Positions 54,585 through 63,991 of a DNA stretch of 64,000 nucleotides are shown in pieces; within the stretch, counting starts at the first letter, position 1; each line of letters begins with the position of its first letter. The notes beneath the pieces were generated by a model that searched no databases, was not told where the DNA came from, and was given only the letters and a program-made list of their open reading frames with translations. The stretch is from SHXR01 sp046160305 (GTDB lineage: Bacteria; Pseudomonadota; Gammaproteobacteria; Burkholderiales; SG8-39), in assembly GCA_046160305.1 (NCBI GenBank), contig JBJXGX010000078.1:1-64000 (forward strand). The letters are read 5' to 3'. The position numbers and the translations under genes were made by a program.

Positions 54585-55125
54585 GCAATTTCAATGAGCC
54601 GAGAAAGAATGAAGGATCGGCTTCGGTTGCGCGATCGCGCGGCGCGAGCGACACCACTTGGTAAAGATGCTCGTCCGTGACGCAGAGGCGGGCATTCAGT
54701 TCGAGCGCGCGGCCCTCCACGGTCGGCTGCGCATTCAGAGCGATGCAAGGGTGGCCGTCGAGCGCGCCAAGCCGGACCTCGCCAGGATCGTGGCGCATCG
54801 TCGGACCGAAATTCATCAACAGCGCGTCCCGGGCGTTATTCAACAGCTTCGCACGCTCCTCGCCATCCAGCCGTCCGGGCAACCGCGCGTAGCCGGCGCC
54901 GAACAGAAATGAATCCGCGCGCACCGAGAGCATCGTCATCTGGAGAGCATGGGGGCCAATGTGTACCTGGCGCGTGTCGCGGCGCGGTTTCCCAGGGAGT
55001 AGGACGGCAAATCCGCCGTCCGCAGCGGATACCTCGCGCCAGTCGAGCGCGGGATAACATCCGGCAGCGAGGAGGACCAAAGTCGCGAGCCATCCAGTGC
55101 GCGGCATGGCGGCCCGCAGGGTCAT
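54379..55125 (-). CDS. small lipoprotein of unknown function
   Basis: About 248 residues starting at ATG 55125 (MTLRAAMPRTGWLATLVLLAAGCYP): a lipoprotein signal with lipobox LAAGC. The body (ADGGFAVLLPGKPRRDTRQVHIGPHALQMTMLS ... YQVVSLAPRDRATEADPSFFLGSLKLL; shortened) has the plan of an outer-layer domain often seen in periplasmic proteins of unknown function. The last ~70 residues overlap the convergent COG0523-like gene by about 200 nt and look composition-biased, so the true protein may effectively end nearer SLKLL. It overlaps the ridA stop by ATGA. Function unknown. Confidence 0.65.
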   Translation of the reverse strand: MTLRAAMPRTGWLATLVLLAAGCYPALDWREVSAADGGFAVLLPGKPRRDTRQVHIGPHALQMTMLSVRADSFLFGAGYARLPGRLDGEERAKLLNNARDALLMNFGPTMRHDPGEVRLGALDGHPCIALNAQPTVEGRALELNARLCVTDEHLYQVVSLAPRDRATEADPSFFLGSLKLLRQSSGAAGRALAPHHRDQRYRSHAAPRQTIVQSVVVAERPHARQVRTPRSAAPDEVRATIARGQSEM

Positions 55126-55472
55126 CACTTGGCTGCGATAACGGCAATCTCGACCAGAATACGCGGATTCGCCAACGCAGCCTGAACGCATGCCCGCGCC
55201 GGTGGGTTGGTTGGGTCCATCCATGCAAGCCACGCTTCGTTCATCACGTCGCGGTCACGAATATCCGGCACCCAGATCGTCGCGTTCAGGATCTTCGATT
55301 TGCTGGTTCCCGCCTTGGCGAGCAGCGCATCGATCTTGCGCAATACCTCGGCCGTCTGCTCTTTGACACCAGCGTTGAGATTGTCGGGAACGGTTCCGGC
55401 TACGAACACAAGATTCCCAAACTCGACGGCAGCCGAGAGAATTTTGCCAGGTTCATGTCGAACGATTTGCAT
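55125..55472 (-). CDS. RidA family protein
   Basis: A 115-residue YjgF/RidA-fold protein, e.g. LSAAVEFGNLVFVAGTVPDN, QTAEVLRKIDALLAKAGTSKSKILNATIWV and NPPARACVQAALANPRILVEIAVIA with the conserved arginine (PPAR). Classical RidA hydrolyses reactive enamine/imine intermediates such as 2-aminoacrylate. This one belongs to the wider family (less typical active-site context), so the exact substrate is open. It lies between the UbiE-like gene (43 nt) and the lipoprotein. Confidence 0.88.
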   Translation of the reverse strand: MQIVRHEPGKILSAAVEFGNLVFVAGTVPDNLNAGVKEQTAEVLRKIDALLAKAGTSKSKILNATIWVPDIRDRDVMNEAWLAWMDPTNPPARACVQAALANPRILVEIAVIAAK

Positions 55473-55515
55473 CGATTACGCTCCTTTAGCGAGGGCAGGG
55501 AACAGCAGCGGGACT

Positions 55516-56280
55516 TCAAGCGAACGCGCGAAACTCCGAGAATATGCCAAGCTCGACATATCGGTCGGCACCCGAAAAACCGGCATCCGAGATGGTCGAC
55601 AGGACATCGGTCGGCGGCGCGCACGCCTCGATGGTGTCCCAATAGTAGCGATAGAGTCGCGGTGTGTCGTGATGCCGCGCCACGGTACGCGACATGAGCG
55701 GCACGACGCCCCGCATGTAGGCGCGCAGCAGCGTATTGGCAATCCTGCCTTCGGGGCGGGTAATTTCCAGCAAGAGCAGGCGCCCTCCGGGACGCAGCAC
55801 GCGGCGAAACTCCGTGAACACGCTGCGCAGGTCTTCCAGATGGCGCAGCGCGAAGCCGAGCGTCAGAAAATCGAAGGACCGCGATGCAAACGGCAATGCT
55901 TCGGCGCGTCCTTGCACCAGCTTGATCGCGGGCGGCATCGCACCGCCTGCCATCATGCCCGGGCTGGGATCGATTCCAATGATGTCCCCGTCTGCGCCGA
56001 GGATCGTGACCATCTCTCGCGCGAGGAGGCCGGTGCCGACTGCGACATCGAGCACCTTGGCGCCCGGCGCAAGACCGGCGCGCTGCAGCGCGCGCCGCCG
56101 GTACCATGATCCGGAACCGAACGCGAGCAGGCGATCCACCCGATCGTAGTCCTGCGCGGTCGAATCGAAGATCGTGCGGATGAATCGCCGCTTGTCGTCA
56201 TCGTTCGCATAGTAACGATCGAGAATCGGGTGCGGTGCGTGAACAGCCGGCCTGGGTGCGCCGCGATCGGTGGGTGTCAT
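55516..56280 (-). CDS. UbiE/COQ5-like SAM methyltransferase
   Basis: About 254 residues. IRTIFDSTAQDYDRVDRLLAFGSGSWYRRRAL followed by VLDVAVGTGLLAREM, IGIDPSPGMM and LTLGFALRHLEDLRSVFTEFRRVLRPGG match the ubiquinone/menaquinone C-methyltransferase family. It may modify a quinone, but bona fide UbiE is usually with ubiB elsewhere, so a generic family call is safer. ATG 56280 (MTPTDRGAP) is preferred to the longer frame from 56307. It is followed by ridA on the same strand. Confidence 0.82.
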   Translation of the reverse strand: MTPTDRGAPRPAVHAPHPILDRYYANDDDKRRFIRTIFDSTAQDYDRVDRLLAFGSGSWYRRRALQRAGLAPGAKVLDVAVGTGLLAREMVTILGADGDIIGIDPSPGMMAGGAMPPAIKLVQGRAEALPFASRSFDFLTLGFALRHLEDLRSVFTEFRRVLRPGGRLLLLEITRPEGRIANTLLRAYMRGVVPLMSRTVARHHDTPRLYRYYWDTIEACAPPTDVLSTISDAGFSGADRYVELGIFSEFRAFA

Positions 56281-56318
56281 GCGCGCATAGTAGCTGCCAC
56301 ATGCCACCGGCTACAACT

Positions 56319-59300
56319 CTAGTATGCGAGTGCCGGGGCGAGCCAACGTTCAGCCGGGGCCAACTCCATGCGCTTGCGCCGCGCATAATCTTCGGCCTGA
56401 TCGCGGTTGATCTTCCCGGCCGCGAAGTAGTGTGCTTCCGGATGGGAGAGGTAGAACCCCGAGACGCTCGCTGCGGGCAGCATCGCGAAATTTTCGGTCA
56501 GCGACAGGTCGCAATCTCCGGCGCTCAACAAATCGAACAATGCCCCCTTTTCGGAGTGGTCCGGACACGCAGGGTAGCCGGGCGCCGGCCGGATACCGCG
56601 ATACTTTTCGCCGACAAGGTCCGCGGTGGAGAGGTGTTCGTTGGCGGCATAACCCCAAAGCGACCTGCGCACGACTTCGTGCAAATGCTCGGCGAACGCT
56701 TCGGCAAGCCGGTCCGCAAGAGCCTTCACCATGATCGCGTTGTAATCGTCGTGGGCTGCTTCAAACGCACGGACCCGCTCATCCACGCCGATGCCGGCGG
56801 TCACCGCGAATGCGCCGATGTAGTCTGGAATACCCGAGCTTTTCGGCGCCACGTAGTCAGCCAGGCACAAATTGAATCGGTCGGCAGCCTTTGCCGTTTG
56901 CTGGCGCAAGTTGTGCCACGTCATCGCGGTTTTGGTTCGCGATTCGTCGGTATAGATCTCGATATCGTCCCCTACGCTCGCCGCCGGCAGCAGGACAACC
57001 ACGCCGCTTGCTGTCAACCATCGTTCCCGGACGATCTGGTCGAGCATCGCTTGGGCATCGGCGAATACGCTTCGCGCTGCCGCGCCGACTGTTTGATCAT
57101 CGAGGATCTTTGGATAGGCGCCGGCCAGATCCCACGTCTGGAAGAATGGCGACCAGTCGATGTAGCGTGCGATTGCGGCGAGATCGTGGTGCTTGAAGAC
57201 ATGGCGGCCAAGACGTGCCGGAACGAACGGGCGATAGGTTGTCCAGTCGCACTGGAATGCATTCGCGCGCGCAGCGGCGATCGACACCAATGCGGGTCCT
57301 TGCTTGCCTGCGTGTTGCCGCCGGATCCGCTCGTAGTCGGTCTGCAACGCCGCGACATAGGAATCGTGTTGGTCCGCGGAAAGAAGACTGGTGCATACGC
57401 CGACGCTGCGGGAAGCATCCGGCACATAGATTGTCGGCCCCGAGTAGTGGGGCGCGATCTTGATCGCGGTATGCACGCGCGAAGTCGTCGCACCGCCGAT
57501 CAAGAGCGGAACGCTGAAGCCTTCCCGTTGCATTTCCTTGGCGACATGCGCCATTTCTTCGAGCGACGGGGTGATGAGACCCGAGAGCCCGATGATGTCC
57601 GCATGCTCTTCGCGCGCCACCTGCAGAATCTGTTGCGCCGATACCATCACGCCCAGATTCACCACTTCGTAGTTATTGCATTGAAGCACGACCGCGACGA
57701 TATTCTTGCCGATGTCGTGCACATCGCCTTTCACGGTGGCAACGACGATCTTGCCTTTTGGCTTGTGGTCACCCACCCGTGCCTTTTCCGCCTCGATGAA
57801 AGGGATGAGGTGGGCGACGGCCTGCTTCATCACCCGTGCCGACTTCACCACTTGCGGCAGGAACATCTTGCCTGCGCCGAACAGATCACCGACGACATTC
57901 ATGCCGTCCATCAACGGCCCTTCAATGACCTCGATCGGTCGCGTGCATTCAAGGCGCATCGCCTCGGTATCTTCGACGATCCAGTTCGCGATGCCATGCA
58001 CGAGCGCGTGGGTCAGCCGTTCGCGGACCGGCGCATTGCGCCAGAGCGCGTCCTCGATCTCGTTTTTTTTCTTGCCCTTCACCGTATTGGCAAAGCCGAC
58101 GAGCCGCTCGGTCGAGTCGGCGCGCCGGTTGAAGATCACGTCTTCGACCCGCTCCAGGAGATCGCCGGGGATGTCCTGATACACCGTGAGCTGACCCGCA
58201 TTCACGATGCCCATCGTCATGCCGGCTTTGACGGCTTGATAAAGAAACGCGGAATGCATCGCCTCGCGAACCGCATCGTTGCCACGAAACGAGAATGAAA
58301 GATTGGAAACCCCGCCCGACACCTTTGCGTGCGGCAGATTCGCCTTGATCCAGCGCGTGGCTTCGAGGAAGTCGATCCCGTAGGCGTTGTGTTCTTCAAG
58401 CCCGGTCGCCAGGGCGAAGATGTTCGGATCAAAGACGATATCCTCGGCCGGGAACCCGAGTTCTTTCGTCAAAATGTCGTAACTGCGCCGGCAAACCGCG
58501 ATACGTCGCTCGAATGAATCCGCCTGGCCGCGCTCGTCGAATGCCATCACGATGACCGCCGCGCCGTAGCGACGCGCAAGGCGCGCGTTCCGGCGAAAGT
58601 CGTGCTCCCCCTCCTTGAGGGAGATGGAATTGACGATGCACTTGCCTTGCATGCATTTGAGGCCCGCTTCGATGACGGACCATTTCGAGGAGTCGATCAT
58701 GACCGGCGCCCGCGCGATGTCGGGCTCGGCGGTAAGCAGACTCAGGAATGTCACCATGGCTTTCTCCGAGTCGAGCATCGCCTCGTCCATGTTGACGTCG
58801 ATCACCTGCGCACCGCTCTCCACCTGCTGCCTTGCAACCGAAAGTGCTTCAGTGTAGTTGCCCGCCAGCACCAGGCGCGCGAACGCCTTCGATCCGGTGA
58901 CATTCGTGCGTTCGCCCACATTCACGAACAATGAGTCGTCATCGATGGTGACCGGCTCGAGTCCCGCCAGGCGGAGCGCTGGCCGGATCGCAGGCACCCT
59001 TCTAGGCGGTTGGGTCGCAACGGCCTCCACCATCGCCTGCACGTGTTCCGGCGTGGTGCCGCAACATCCGCCAATGACGTTGACGAAGCCGCTCGCCGCG
59101 AAATCTCCCAGCAGGCCGGCGGTGAAGGCAGGCGTCTCGTCATAGCCGGTTTCCGAGAGCGGATTGGGGAGGCCGGCGTTCGGGTGCGCGCTCACGAACA
59201 CGTCGGCAACCTTCGACAGCTCTTCGATATACGGGCGCATCAGCTTCGCACCTAACGCGCAGTTGAGTCCGACCGTCAGCGGTTCGGCGTGACGCACCGA

Positions 59301-60002
59301 ATTCCAGAATGCTTCCGGCGTTTGACCGGTGAGTGTGCGGCCAGACTGGTCGGTGATGGTGCCAGAGATCATGATGGGGAGGCGTTGGCCACGCCGGTCG
59401 AATTCGGCAAGGACCGCGAAAATCGCGGCCTTGGCATTCAGGGTGTCGAAGATCGTTTCGATCAGGATGAGGTCCGCACCGCCTTCGATCAGCCCCTGAG
59501 TCGCTTCGGTGTATGCCGTAACCAGCTGGTCGAACGAGATATTGCGAAAGCCGGGATCGTTCACGTCCGGCGAAATGGAGGCGGTCTTGTTCGTGGGCCC
59601 GAGGACCCCTGCCACCCATCGCGGCTTGGTTGGCGTTCGTCGATTGAATTCGTCGGCGGCGGACCGCGCGAGCCGCGCGGCCGCGATGTTGATTTCCGCC
59701 GCCAGGGCTTCCATGCCGTAGTCGGCAAGGGACGGCGCGTTGGCGTTGAAGGTGTTCGTTTCAATGAGATCGGCGCCGGCCTCCAGATAAGCGTGATGGA
59801 TCGCCGAGACGATCGCCGGTTGGGTGAGAACAAGCAGATCGTTGTTGCCCTTTACATCTCTCGCCGATGCCGCAAACCGCGCGCCCCGATAGTCTGATTC
59901 GGCCAGGCGATGGTTCTGAATCATCGTTCCCATGGCGCCGTCCAGCACGAGAATCCGGCGGGCGAGGTGTGCGCTGATGAGCGCGGTACAGTCGGGTTGC
60001 AT
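56319..60002 (-). CDS. metH: cobalamin-dependent methionine synthase
   Basis: About 1227 residues, full MetH length. The homocysteine domain (VLDGAMGTMIQ, GLNCALG, and GGCCGTTPEHV with zinc cysteines near 313), the pterin domain (FVNVGERTNVTGSKAF), the cobalamin domain with DVHDIGKN (His near residue 759, as in E. coli) and the SAM-reactivation domain (PAPGYPACPDHSEK) are all present. It methylates homocysteine with methyl-THF. A GTG at 60005 and an ATG at 60002 are adjacent; I use ATG. A SAM-II-like riboswitch and a terminator lie in its leader, so SAM probably shuts it off. Confidence 0.97.
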   Translation of the reverse strand: MQPDCTALISAHLARRILVLDGAMGTMIQNHRLAESDYRGARFAASARDVKGNNDLLVLTQPAIVSAIHHAYLEAGADLIETNTFNANAPSLADYGMEALAAEINIAAARLARSAADEFNRRTPTKPRWVAGVLGPTNKTASISPDVNDPGFRNISFDQLVTAYTEATQGLIEGGADLILIETIFDTLNAKAAIFAVLAEFDRRGQRLPIMISGTITDQSGRTLTGQTPEAFWNSVRHAEPLTVGLNCALGAKLMRPYIEELSKVADVFVSAHPNAGLPNPLSETGYDETPAFTAGLLGDFAASGFVNVIGGCCGTTPEHVQAMVEAVATQPPRRVPAIRPALRLAGLEPVTIDDDSLFVNVGERTNVTGSKAFARLVLAGNYTEALSVARQQVESGAQVIDVNMDEAMLDSEKAMVTFLSLLTAEPDIARAPVMIDSSKWSVIEAGLKCMQGKCIVNSISLKEGEHDFRRNARLARRYGAAVIVMAFDERGQADSFERRIAVCRRSYDILTKELGFPAEDIVFDPNIFALATGLEEHNAYGIDFLEATRWIKANLPHAKVSGGVSNLSFSFRGNDAVREAMHSAFLYQAVKAGMTMGIVNAGQLTVYQDIPGDLLERVEDVIFNRRADSTERLVGFANTVKGKKKNEIEDALWRNAPVRERLTHALVHGIANWIVEDTEAMRLECTRPIEVIEGPLMDGMNVVGDLFGAGKMFLPQVVKSARVMKQAVAHLIPFIEAEKARVGDHKPKGKIVVATVKGDVHDIGKNIVAVVLQCNNYEVVNLGVMVSAQQILQVAREEHADIIGLSGLITPSLEEMAHVAKEMQREGFSVPLLIGGATTSRVHTAIKIAPHYSGPTIYVPDASRSVGVCTSLLSADQHDSYVAALQTDYERIRRQHAGKQGPALVSIAAARANAFQCDWTTYRPFVPARLGRHVFKHHDLAAIARYIDWSPFFQTWDLAGAYPKILDDQTVGAAARSVFADAQAMLDQIVRERWLTASGVVVLLPAASVGDDIEIYTDESRTKTAMTWHNLRQQTAKAADRFNLCLADYVAPKSSGIPDYIGAFAVTAGIGVDERVRAFEAAHDDYNAIMVKALADRLAEAFAEHLHEVVRRSLWGYAANEHLSTADLVGEKYRGIRPAPGYPACPDHSEKGALFDLLSAGDCDLSLTENFAMLPAASVSGFYLSHPEAHYFAAGKINRDQAEDYARRKRMELAPAERWLAPALAY

Positions 60003-60070
60003 CACCTGGGATAGATCCTTCTCGCGGCCGCTCGACCCATGGTGTAACGCACAGGCGCGCGTCCGGAAAC

Positions 60071-60105
60071 AAAAAACCCGCTCAGCTTGCGCGCTTAACG
60101 GGTTT
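60071..60105 (-). terminator. intrinsic terminator/attenuator in the metH leader
   Basis: On the minus strand AAACCCG (60105-60099), an inner AGC...GCT pair and CGGGTTTTTTG form a stem with a T-run ending near 60071. No gene lies upstream on this strand, so the terminator sits inside the metH leader between the riboswitch and the gene, as an attenuator does. Confidence 0.8.
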
Positions 60106-60205
60106 CCCGCGCTTTAGCGAAACTTTTTAGTTGGGGCCGGCCATCAGGGACAGCTAGCCGCACCCCGGAGGCGCCCGCAAGCTGCAACTCAAATCAGCGC
60201 CGCGA
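60106..60205 (-). promoter_or_regulatory. SAM-II-like riboswitch in the metH leader
   Basis: The minus strand reads GGCGCTGATTTGAG, TTGCAGCTTGCGG, GGCGCC. This gives a P1 stem (GGCGC/GCGCC) around the CUGAUUU-UUGCA core, then a long variable loop, then ACTAAAAAGT and CGCTAAAGCG, the GCUAAA strand that closes the pseudoknot. This is the order of the SAM-II (metA-type) aptamer, with an unusually long middle loop. It lies just upstream of the terminator and 105 nt from metH. When SAM binds, the terminator should form and metH transcription stops. The core motifs are seen; the class assignment is by recall and should be checked with a covariance model. Confidence 0.7.
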
Positions 60206-60439
60206 GAAAGCGTATCGCCGGCGCCCGCCCACTGTCAATCAACGGGCGATTCCGGTCCCGAAAATGAATGCGAGTTGGCATGGACGAGCAGCGTTCTTCG
60301 AGGGGAGCGTCTTCGAGGAGGGCAATCGGCGGTCCGGATCCATGCATAGCCGCATTTTCGCATATCGATATGCTGAAAACGAATTTTATCCCCCACCGTC
60401 GCGCTTTTATACTCGCAGTCTTTGCGTCCCGTTGGCACC

Positions 60440-60826
60440 ATGAAGCACTTCACGCCTCGCGAGGCATTCGAGTTTCTCAAGAAGACCCCGCAGGCCGTCT
60501 TTATCGACTGCCGCAGCGAGATGGAGTATCTGTTTGTCGGGCATGCGGTCGGGGCACTCCATATTGGTTGGAACGACGGTCCGGATTGGGATATCAACCC
60601 CATGTTCGTCAAGCAGGTGAAGAAGGTCGCCAGCGCAACCCGGCCGATCGTCTTGATCTGCCGGAGCGGGCATCGATCCGTTGATGCCGGTGAAGAGCTC
60701 GAGAAGGCGGGCTTTACCGACGTCTACAACGTGCTCAACGGGTTCGAAGGGGATCTGGACGAGAGCCATCACCGCAATATCCGCAATGGATGGCGCGTCG
60801 AGGGTCTTCCCTGGGAACAAATGTAG
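60440..60826 (+). CDS. rhodanese-like sulfurtransferase
   Basis: A 128-residue single rhodanese domain: PQAVFIDCRSEMEYLFVGHAVGALHIGW (residues 17-44) and the active-site loop CRSGHRS (C74 at the start), which would carry a persulfide. It transfers sulfur to cyanide or a biological thiol; the substrate is unknown. ATG 60440 (MKHFTPREAFEFL) gives the normal N-terminus. It stands alone, divergent from metH and convergent with the CAP-domain gene. Confidence 0.92.
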   Translation: MKHFTPREAFEFLKKTPQAVFIDCRSEMEYLFVGHAVGALHIGWNDGPDWDINPMFVKQVKKVASATRPIVLICRSGHRSVDAGEELEKAGFTDVYNVLNGFEGDLDESHHRNIRNGWRVEGLPWEQM

Positions 60827-60850
60827 GCACGAGACCCGCTCACCGCACGC

Positions 60851-61837
60851 CTACTGGATCCGGAATCCGTACTGGTATTCGCGCACCGCGCCGTTGACCT
60901 TCACGCCGGCGATTCGCACGGCATAGCTCACGTTGTCTTGCGTGCCGACCACTTTCCACTGCACGATATTGGGCAAACCAAATCCTTGATTGTTGTGGCT
61001 GCGGTCCGTCACCTGAAGCGGGGCGCCGCCTGACCCGCTCACCTGGATCGCCGCACTGCTGAAGTCGACCGTGGCACCATCGTTCGCCCACGTTCCGGTC
61101 TTGGCGGCCAGCACCGAGAACGACATGAACCAGCCATGCTTGAAATACCTGGCCGGATAATTCCCTTCCGGATAGGCGATGTACGCGACATCGGTCGCGC
61201 TCAAATTCGCGTCGGGGTAGCCGATTACCCGGAGCGACATCGCCGAGTATCGTACAGCCCCGCCAGTCAGCGGGAGACCGTCGACGCGGCCAAATGATGT
61301 TTGGGACAGAAATGGATGCAGCACCCAACGCCGGTGGCCAAGGGAATCCACCGCATCGTCGATCAGGAACTGCGCGATGCTGTCGGTCGAAGCGGGCGAA
61401 TAGCCGCCCGCCAGAAACAGATTGCTCTGCGCGCTGCCTTGCGCGCCCTCTTGCGTGAAACAGTACAGACTCGTTGGCGGCGTGTGGGTCAGTTGCCTGT
61501 TGGCAACCCCGATCAGCGCGGATTTCTGCTCGTAGATGTCCGCGCTCGGATCGTAGGTGACCGCGGGGAGGCGATGCAGGGCGCGCACCGCGTTGAGCTC
61601 CGCGAGCACGGCTTGCTTTTCGGGCGCGGTCAGCGTGCCTGCATCGCAGCTTGCGACGATGGGCTCACGAGCGTAGACCCCGGTGCCCGTTCCGGCCGGC
61701 GGTGGCGTGGTGGTCGAGACATTTGCGACGGAATTCGCGGCACTTGATGATGCGCCGCTATCGGCGCCGCCCCCATCGTTGCAACCGTAGAGGAAGCCCG
61801 CGAGGACAAGCGCAACAGTTGCCCGGTAATGTCCCAT
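60851..61837 (-). CDS. CAP-domain (SCP/PR-1-like) lipoprotein
   Basis: A 328-residue lipoprotein: signal MGHYRATVALVLAGFLYGC (lipobox LYGC), a Ser/Thr/Pro/Ala-rich linker (about 20-60), then a CAP domain with AVLAELNAVRALHRLPAVTYD, the LGHRRWVLHPF block and IAYPEGNYPARYF. Bacterial CAP proteins are extracytoplasmic; their activities (binding sterols, lipids, proteases in eukaryotes) are unknown here. The gene is convergent with the rhodanese, and nothing nearby indicates a role. Confidence 0.85.
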   Translation of the reverse strand: MGHYRATVALVLAGFLYGCNDGGGADSGASSSAANSVANVSTTTPPPAGTGTGVYAREPIVASCDAGTLTAPEKQAVLAELNAVRALHRLPAVTYDPSADIYEQKSALIGVANRQLTHTPPTSLYCFTQEGAQGSAQSNLFLAGGYSPASTDSIAQFLIDDAVDSLGHRRWVLHPFLSQTSFGRVDGLPLTGGAVRYSAMSLRVIGYPDANLSATDVAYIAYPEGNYPARYFKHGWFMSFSVLAAKTGTWANDGATVDFSSAAIQVSGSGGAPLQVTDRSHNNQGFGLPNIVQWKVVGTQDNVSYAVRIAGVKVNGAVREYQYGFRIQ

Positions 61838-61970
61838 CGGATGGAAGAAGTCGAAACGGATCGTCGGAGCGGGATCCTAACATCGCGCATTTCGAATGCA
61901 TGGCGCCGAGGTGGCTAGGATGCGTTGAAGGCTCCGCGCGGCCGATGAGCGGTTTCGGCCCTCGTCCGGG

Positions 61971-62255
61971 TCAGTGATGAATGTCGTTCAACCGTCGAAT
62001 GGCGGTATCGCCCAGAACCCGCGTTCGACAGGCAAGAATGCGGCCTAGAGAACGTTCTTCGGCAAGGAGCGCGTGCTCGGAATATTCGAGCTCGAAGACC
62101 TGCCCGCTCACCAGTTCGCACTTGCAGTTGCCGCAATCGCCGGCCTGGCAGCTGTACGGAAACGGAATATTGGCTCGGTGCGCCGCGGCGAGGATCGTTT
62201 CGCCATCCGCCGCTGGAAACGATTCGTTGCTATCGACAACGGTGATCTGGTGCAT
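61971..62255 (-). CDS. plant-type [2Fe-2S] ferredoxin
   Basis: A 94-residue ferredoxin with the plant-type cluster motif C36-x4-C41-x2-C44 (SCQAGDCGNC) and C76 (LACRT). It begins MHQITVVDSNESFPAADGETILAAA; an upstream frame to 62327 is not needed. It carries electrons for an oxygenase or reductase not present here. The start codon lies just downstream of a stretch shared with amt's 3' flank. Confidence 0.92.
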   Translation of the reverse strand: MHQITVVDSNESFPAADGETILAAAHRANIPFPYSCQAGDCGNCKCELVSGQVFELEYSEHALLAEERSLGRILACRTRVLGDTAIRRLNDIHH

Positions 62256-62369
62256 GGTCGATTGCGTCGGTAACGATCGCGAGAATGGACCTCGCAACCT
62301 AATGAAGGCTAGGATCGAAGTCAACACCGTTCTGGTTCAGGCCGGAGCGTTGCGCGGCCGCAGTCGCAA

Positions 62370-62393
62370 GAACGGGGGCTTTCGCCCCCGTTC
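62370..62393. terminator. strong hairpin after amt, weak terminator candidate
   Basis: GAACGGGGGC (62370-62379), a TTTC loop and GCCCCCGTTC (62384-62393) form a perfect 10-bp GC-rich stem about 60 nt after the amt stop. No T-run follows on either strand, so it may be a rho-dependent stop or mRNA-stabilising hairpin rather than a true intrinsic terminator. Confidence 0.55.
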
Positions 62394-62455
62394 TCGATCG
62401 CGCAAGTCGGCGCGATGGTGCCGCCAAGAATCAGCGCGGAAGACCGCGCAGACGC

Positions 62456-63991
62456 CTAGCTGTGATAGGCCGTTTCGCCGTGCGAGTTGATATCCAAGCC
62501 CTCGCGTTCTTCTTCTTCCGTGACCCGCAGTCCGACCATCGCATCGGCGGCCTTGAATGCAAGGATCGACACCACACCCGACCAGACCACTGTCACGACC
62601 ACTGCCTTGAGCTGGATCCATACCTGTTCGCCAATGCTGGTAAAGCCAGATGCTGCGGTGACCCAGTCGGTGACGAATCCGGGTCCGCCCAACGCAGGTG
62701 ATACGAAGACACCGGTCAGCAATGCACCCAAAATGCCGCCGATCGCATGCACACCGAATACATCGAGCGAATCGTCCTGGCCATGCAGGCGCTTGAGCCC
62801 ATTGACACCCCACAGGCAAACGATGCCCGCTGCCAGGCCGATCACCATGCCACCTGCAATTCCCACGTTGCCCGCCGCCGGCGTGATCGCAACCAGGCCC
62901 GCGACCGCGCCCGATGCGGCACCGAGCATCGAGGGTTTGCCCTTGATCATCCATTCGCCGAACGTCCATGCGAGTACGGCGCATGCGGTCGCAAGGTAGG
63001 TGTTTATGAACGCGAGCGCCGCGGCGTTGTTGGCCTCCAATGCGGACCCGGCATTGAAGCCGAACCAGCCCATCCAGAGAAGCGAGGCACCCACCATGGT
63101 CATCGTGAGATTGTGCGGCGTCATCGCTTCGCGACCGTAGCCAACGCGTTTCCCCGCCAGCCATGCGCCGACCAAGCCCGCCACGCCAGCGTTGATGTGT
63201 ACGACCGTCCCGCCCGCGAAATCGAGCGCGCCCCACTGCCACAGCAGGCCTGCTTTCGCATTGACGGCGTCGATGACTTTCGCATCCGTGTACGCATCCG
63301 GCCCGGCCCAGAACCACACCATGTGCGCGATCGGCAGATAGGCGAACGTGAACCAGAGAACGACGAACAACAGGACCGCGGCGAATCGCGCCCGTTCAGC
63401 AAACGCGCCAAGGATCAGGCAACACGTTATCGCAGCGAACGTGGCCTGGAACGCGACGAATGCGAATTCCGGAATGACGACACCCTTGCTGAACGTCGCC
63501 GCATTTGCGAACTCACCTTTTGCCGGGTCAAAGATGCCATTCAGGAACAAACGATCCCAGCCGCCGATAAACGCGTTGCTCTCGGTGAACGCAAGGCTGT
63601 AGCCGTAGATCGCCCAGAGCACCGTAACCAGCGAGAACACGACAAAGACCTGCATCAATATCGATAGCATGTTCTTGGCCCGTACCATCCCGCCATAGAA
63701 AAGCGCGAGGCCGGGTACCGCCATCATCAACACGAAGGCTGTTGCGACCAGCATCCATACCGTGTCGGCCTTGTTGGGTGTTGGCGCGGGCTTGGCTGCC
63801 TCGGCGGGCGCTGCTGCGGGCGCCGCCGTCGATGGCGCCGCAGCTGGCGCCTGGGCGAGAATCGTCATCGGGACAGATTCAACGCGCGAGGCGGTTACAT
63901 TGACGAATTGGCTCGCGTCAGCGCTTAAAGCGGTTGGCGCGATACTCAATGCGCCGGCAATCATGAGCAACGAAAGGAAAAAGCTCTTCAT
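62456..63991 (-). CDS. amt: ammonium transporter (Amt family)
   Basis: A 511-residue Amt with a signal peptide (MKSFFLSLLMIAGALSIAPTALSA), an Ala/Pro-rich linker to about residue 72, and eleven membrane helices starting WMLVATAFVLMMAVPGLALFYGGMVRAKN. The twin-His pore element WGALDFAGGTVVHINAGVAGLVGA and GGILGALLTGVFVSPALGG are visible. It imports ammonium. A PII protein gene (glnK) commonly precedes amt and would lie just past the right edge. The start ATG 63991 is 9 nt from the window end. Confidence 0.95.
   Translation of the reverse strand: MKSFFLSLLMIAGALSIAPTALSADASQFVNVTASRVESVPMTILAQAPAAAPSTAAPAAAPAEAAKPAPTPNKADTVWMLVATAFVLMMAVPGLALFYGGMVRAKNMLSILMQVFVVFSLVTVLWAIYGYSLAFTESNAFIGGWDRLFLNGIFDPAKGEFANAATFSKGVVIPEFAFVAFQATFAAITCCLILGAFAERARFAAVLLFVVLWFTFAYLPIAHMVWFWAGPDAYTDAKVIDAVNAKAGLLWQWGALDFAGGTVVHINAGVAGLVGAWLAGKRVGYGREAMTPHNLTMTMVGASLLWMGWFGFNAGSALEANNAAALAFINTYLATACAVLAWTFGEWMIKGKPSMLGAASGAVAGLVAITPAAGNVGIAGGMVIGLAAGIVCLWGVNGLKRLHGQDDSLDVFGVHAIGGILGALLTGVFVSPALGGPGFVTDWVTAASGFTSIGEQVWIQLKAVVVTVVWSGVVSILAFKAADAMVGLRVTEEEEREGLDINSHGETAYHS

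Noticed and set aside
56235..58298. 687-codon open frame on the plus strand over metH
   Set aside because: It lies wholly antisense to the well-conserved metH coding region and has no recognisable domain; long antisense frames are expected in high-GC codon usage.
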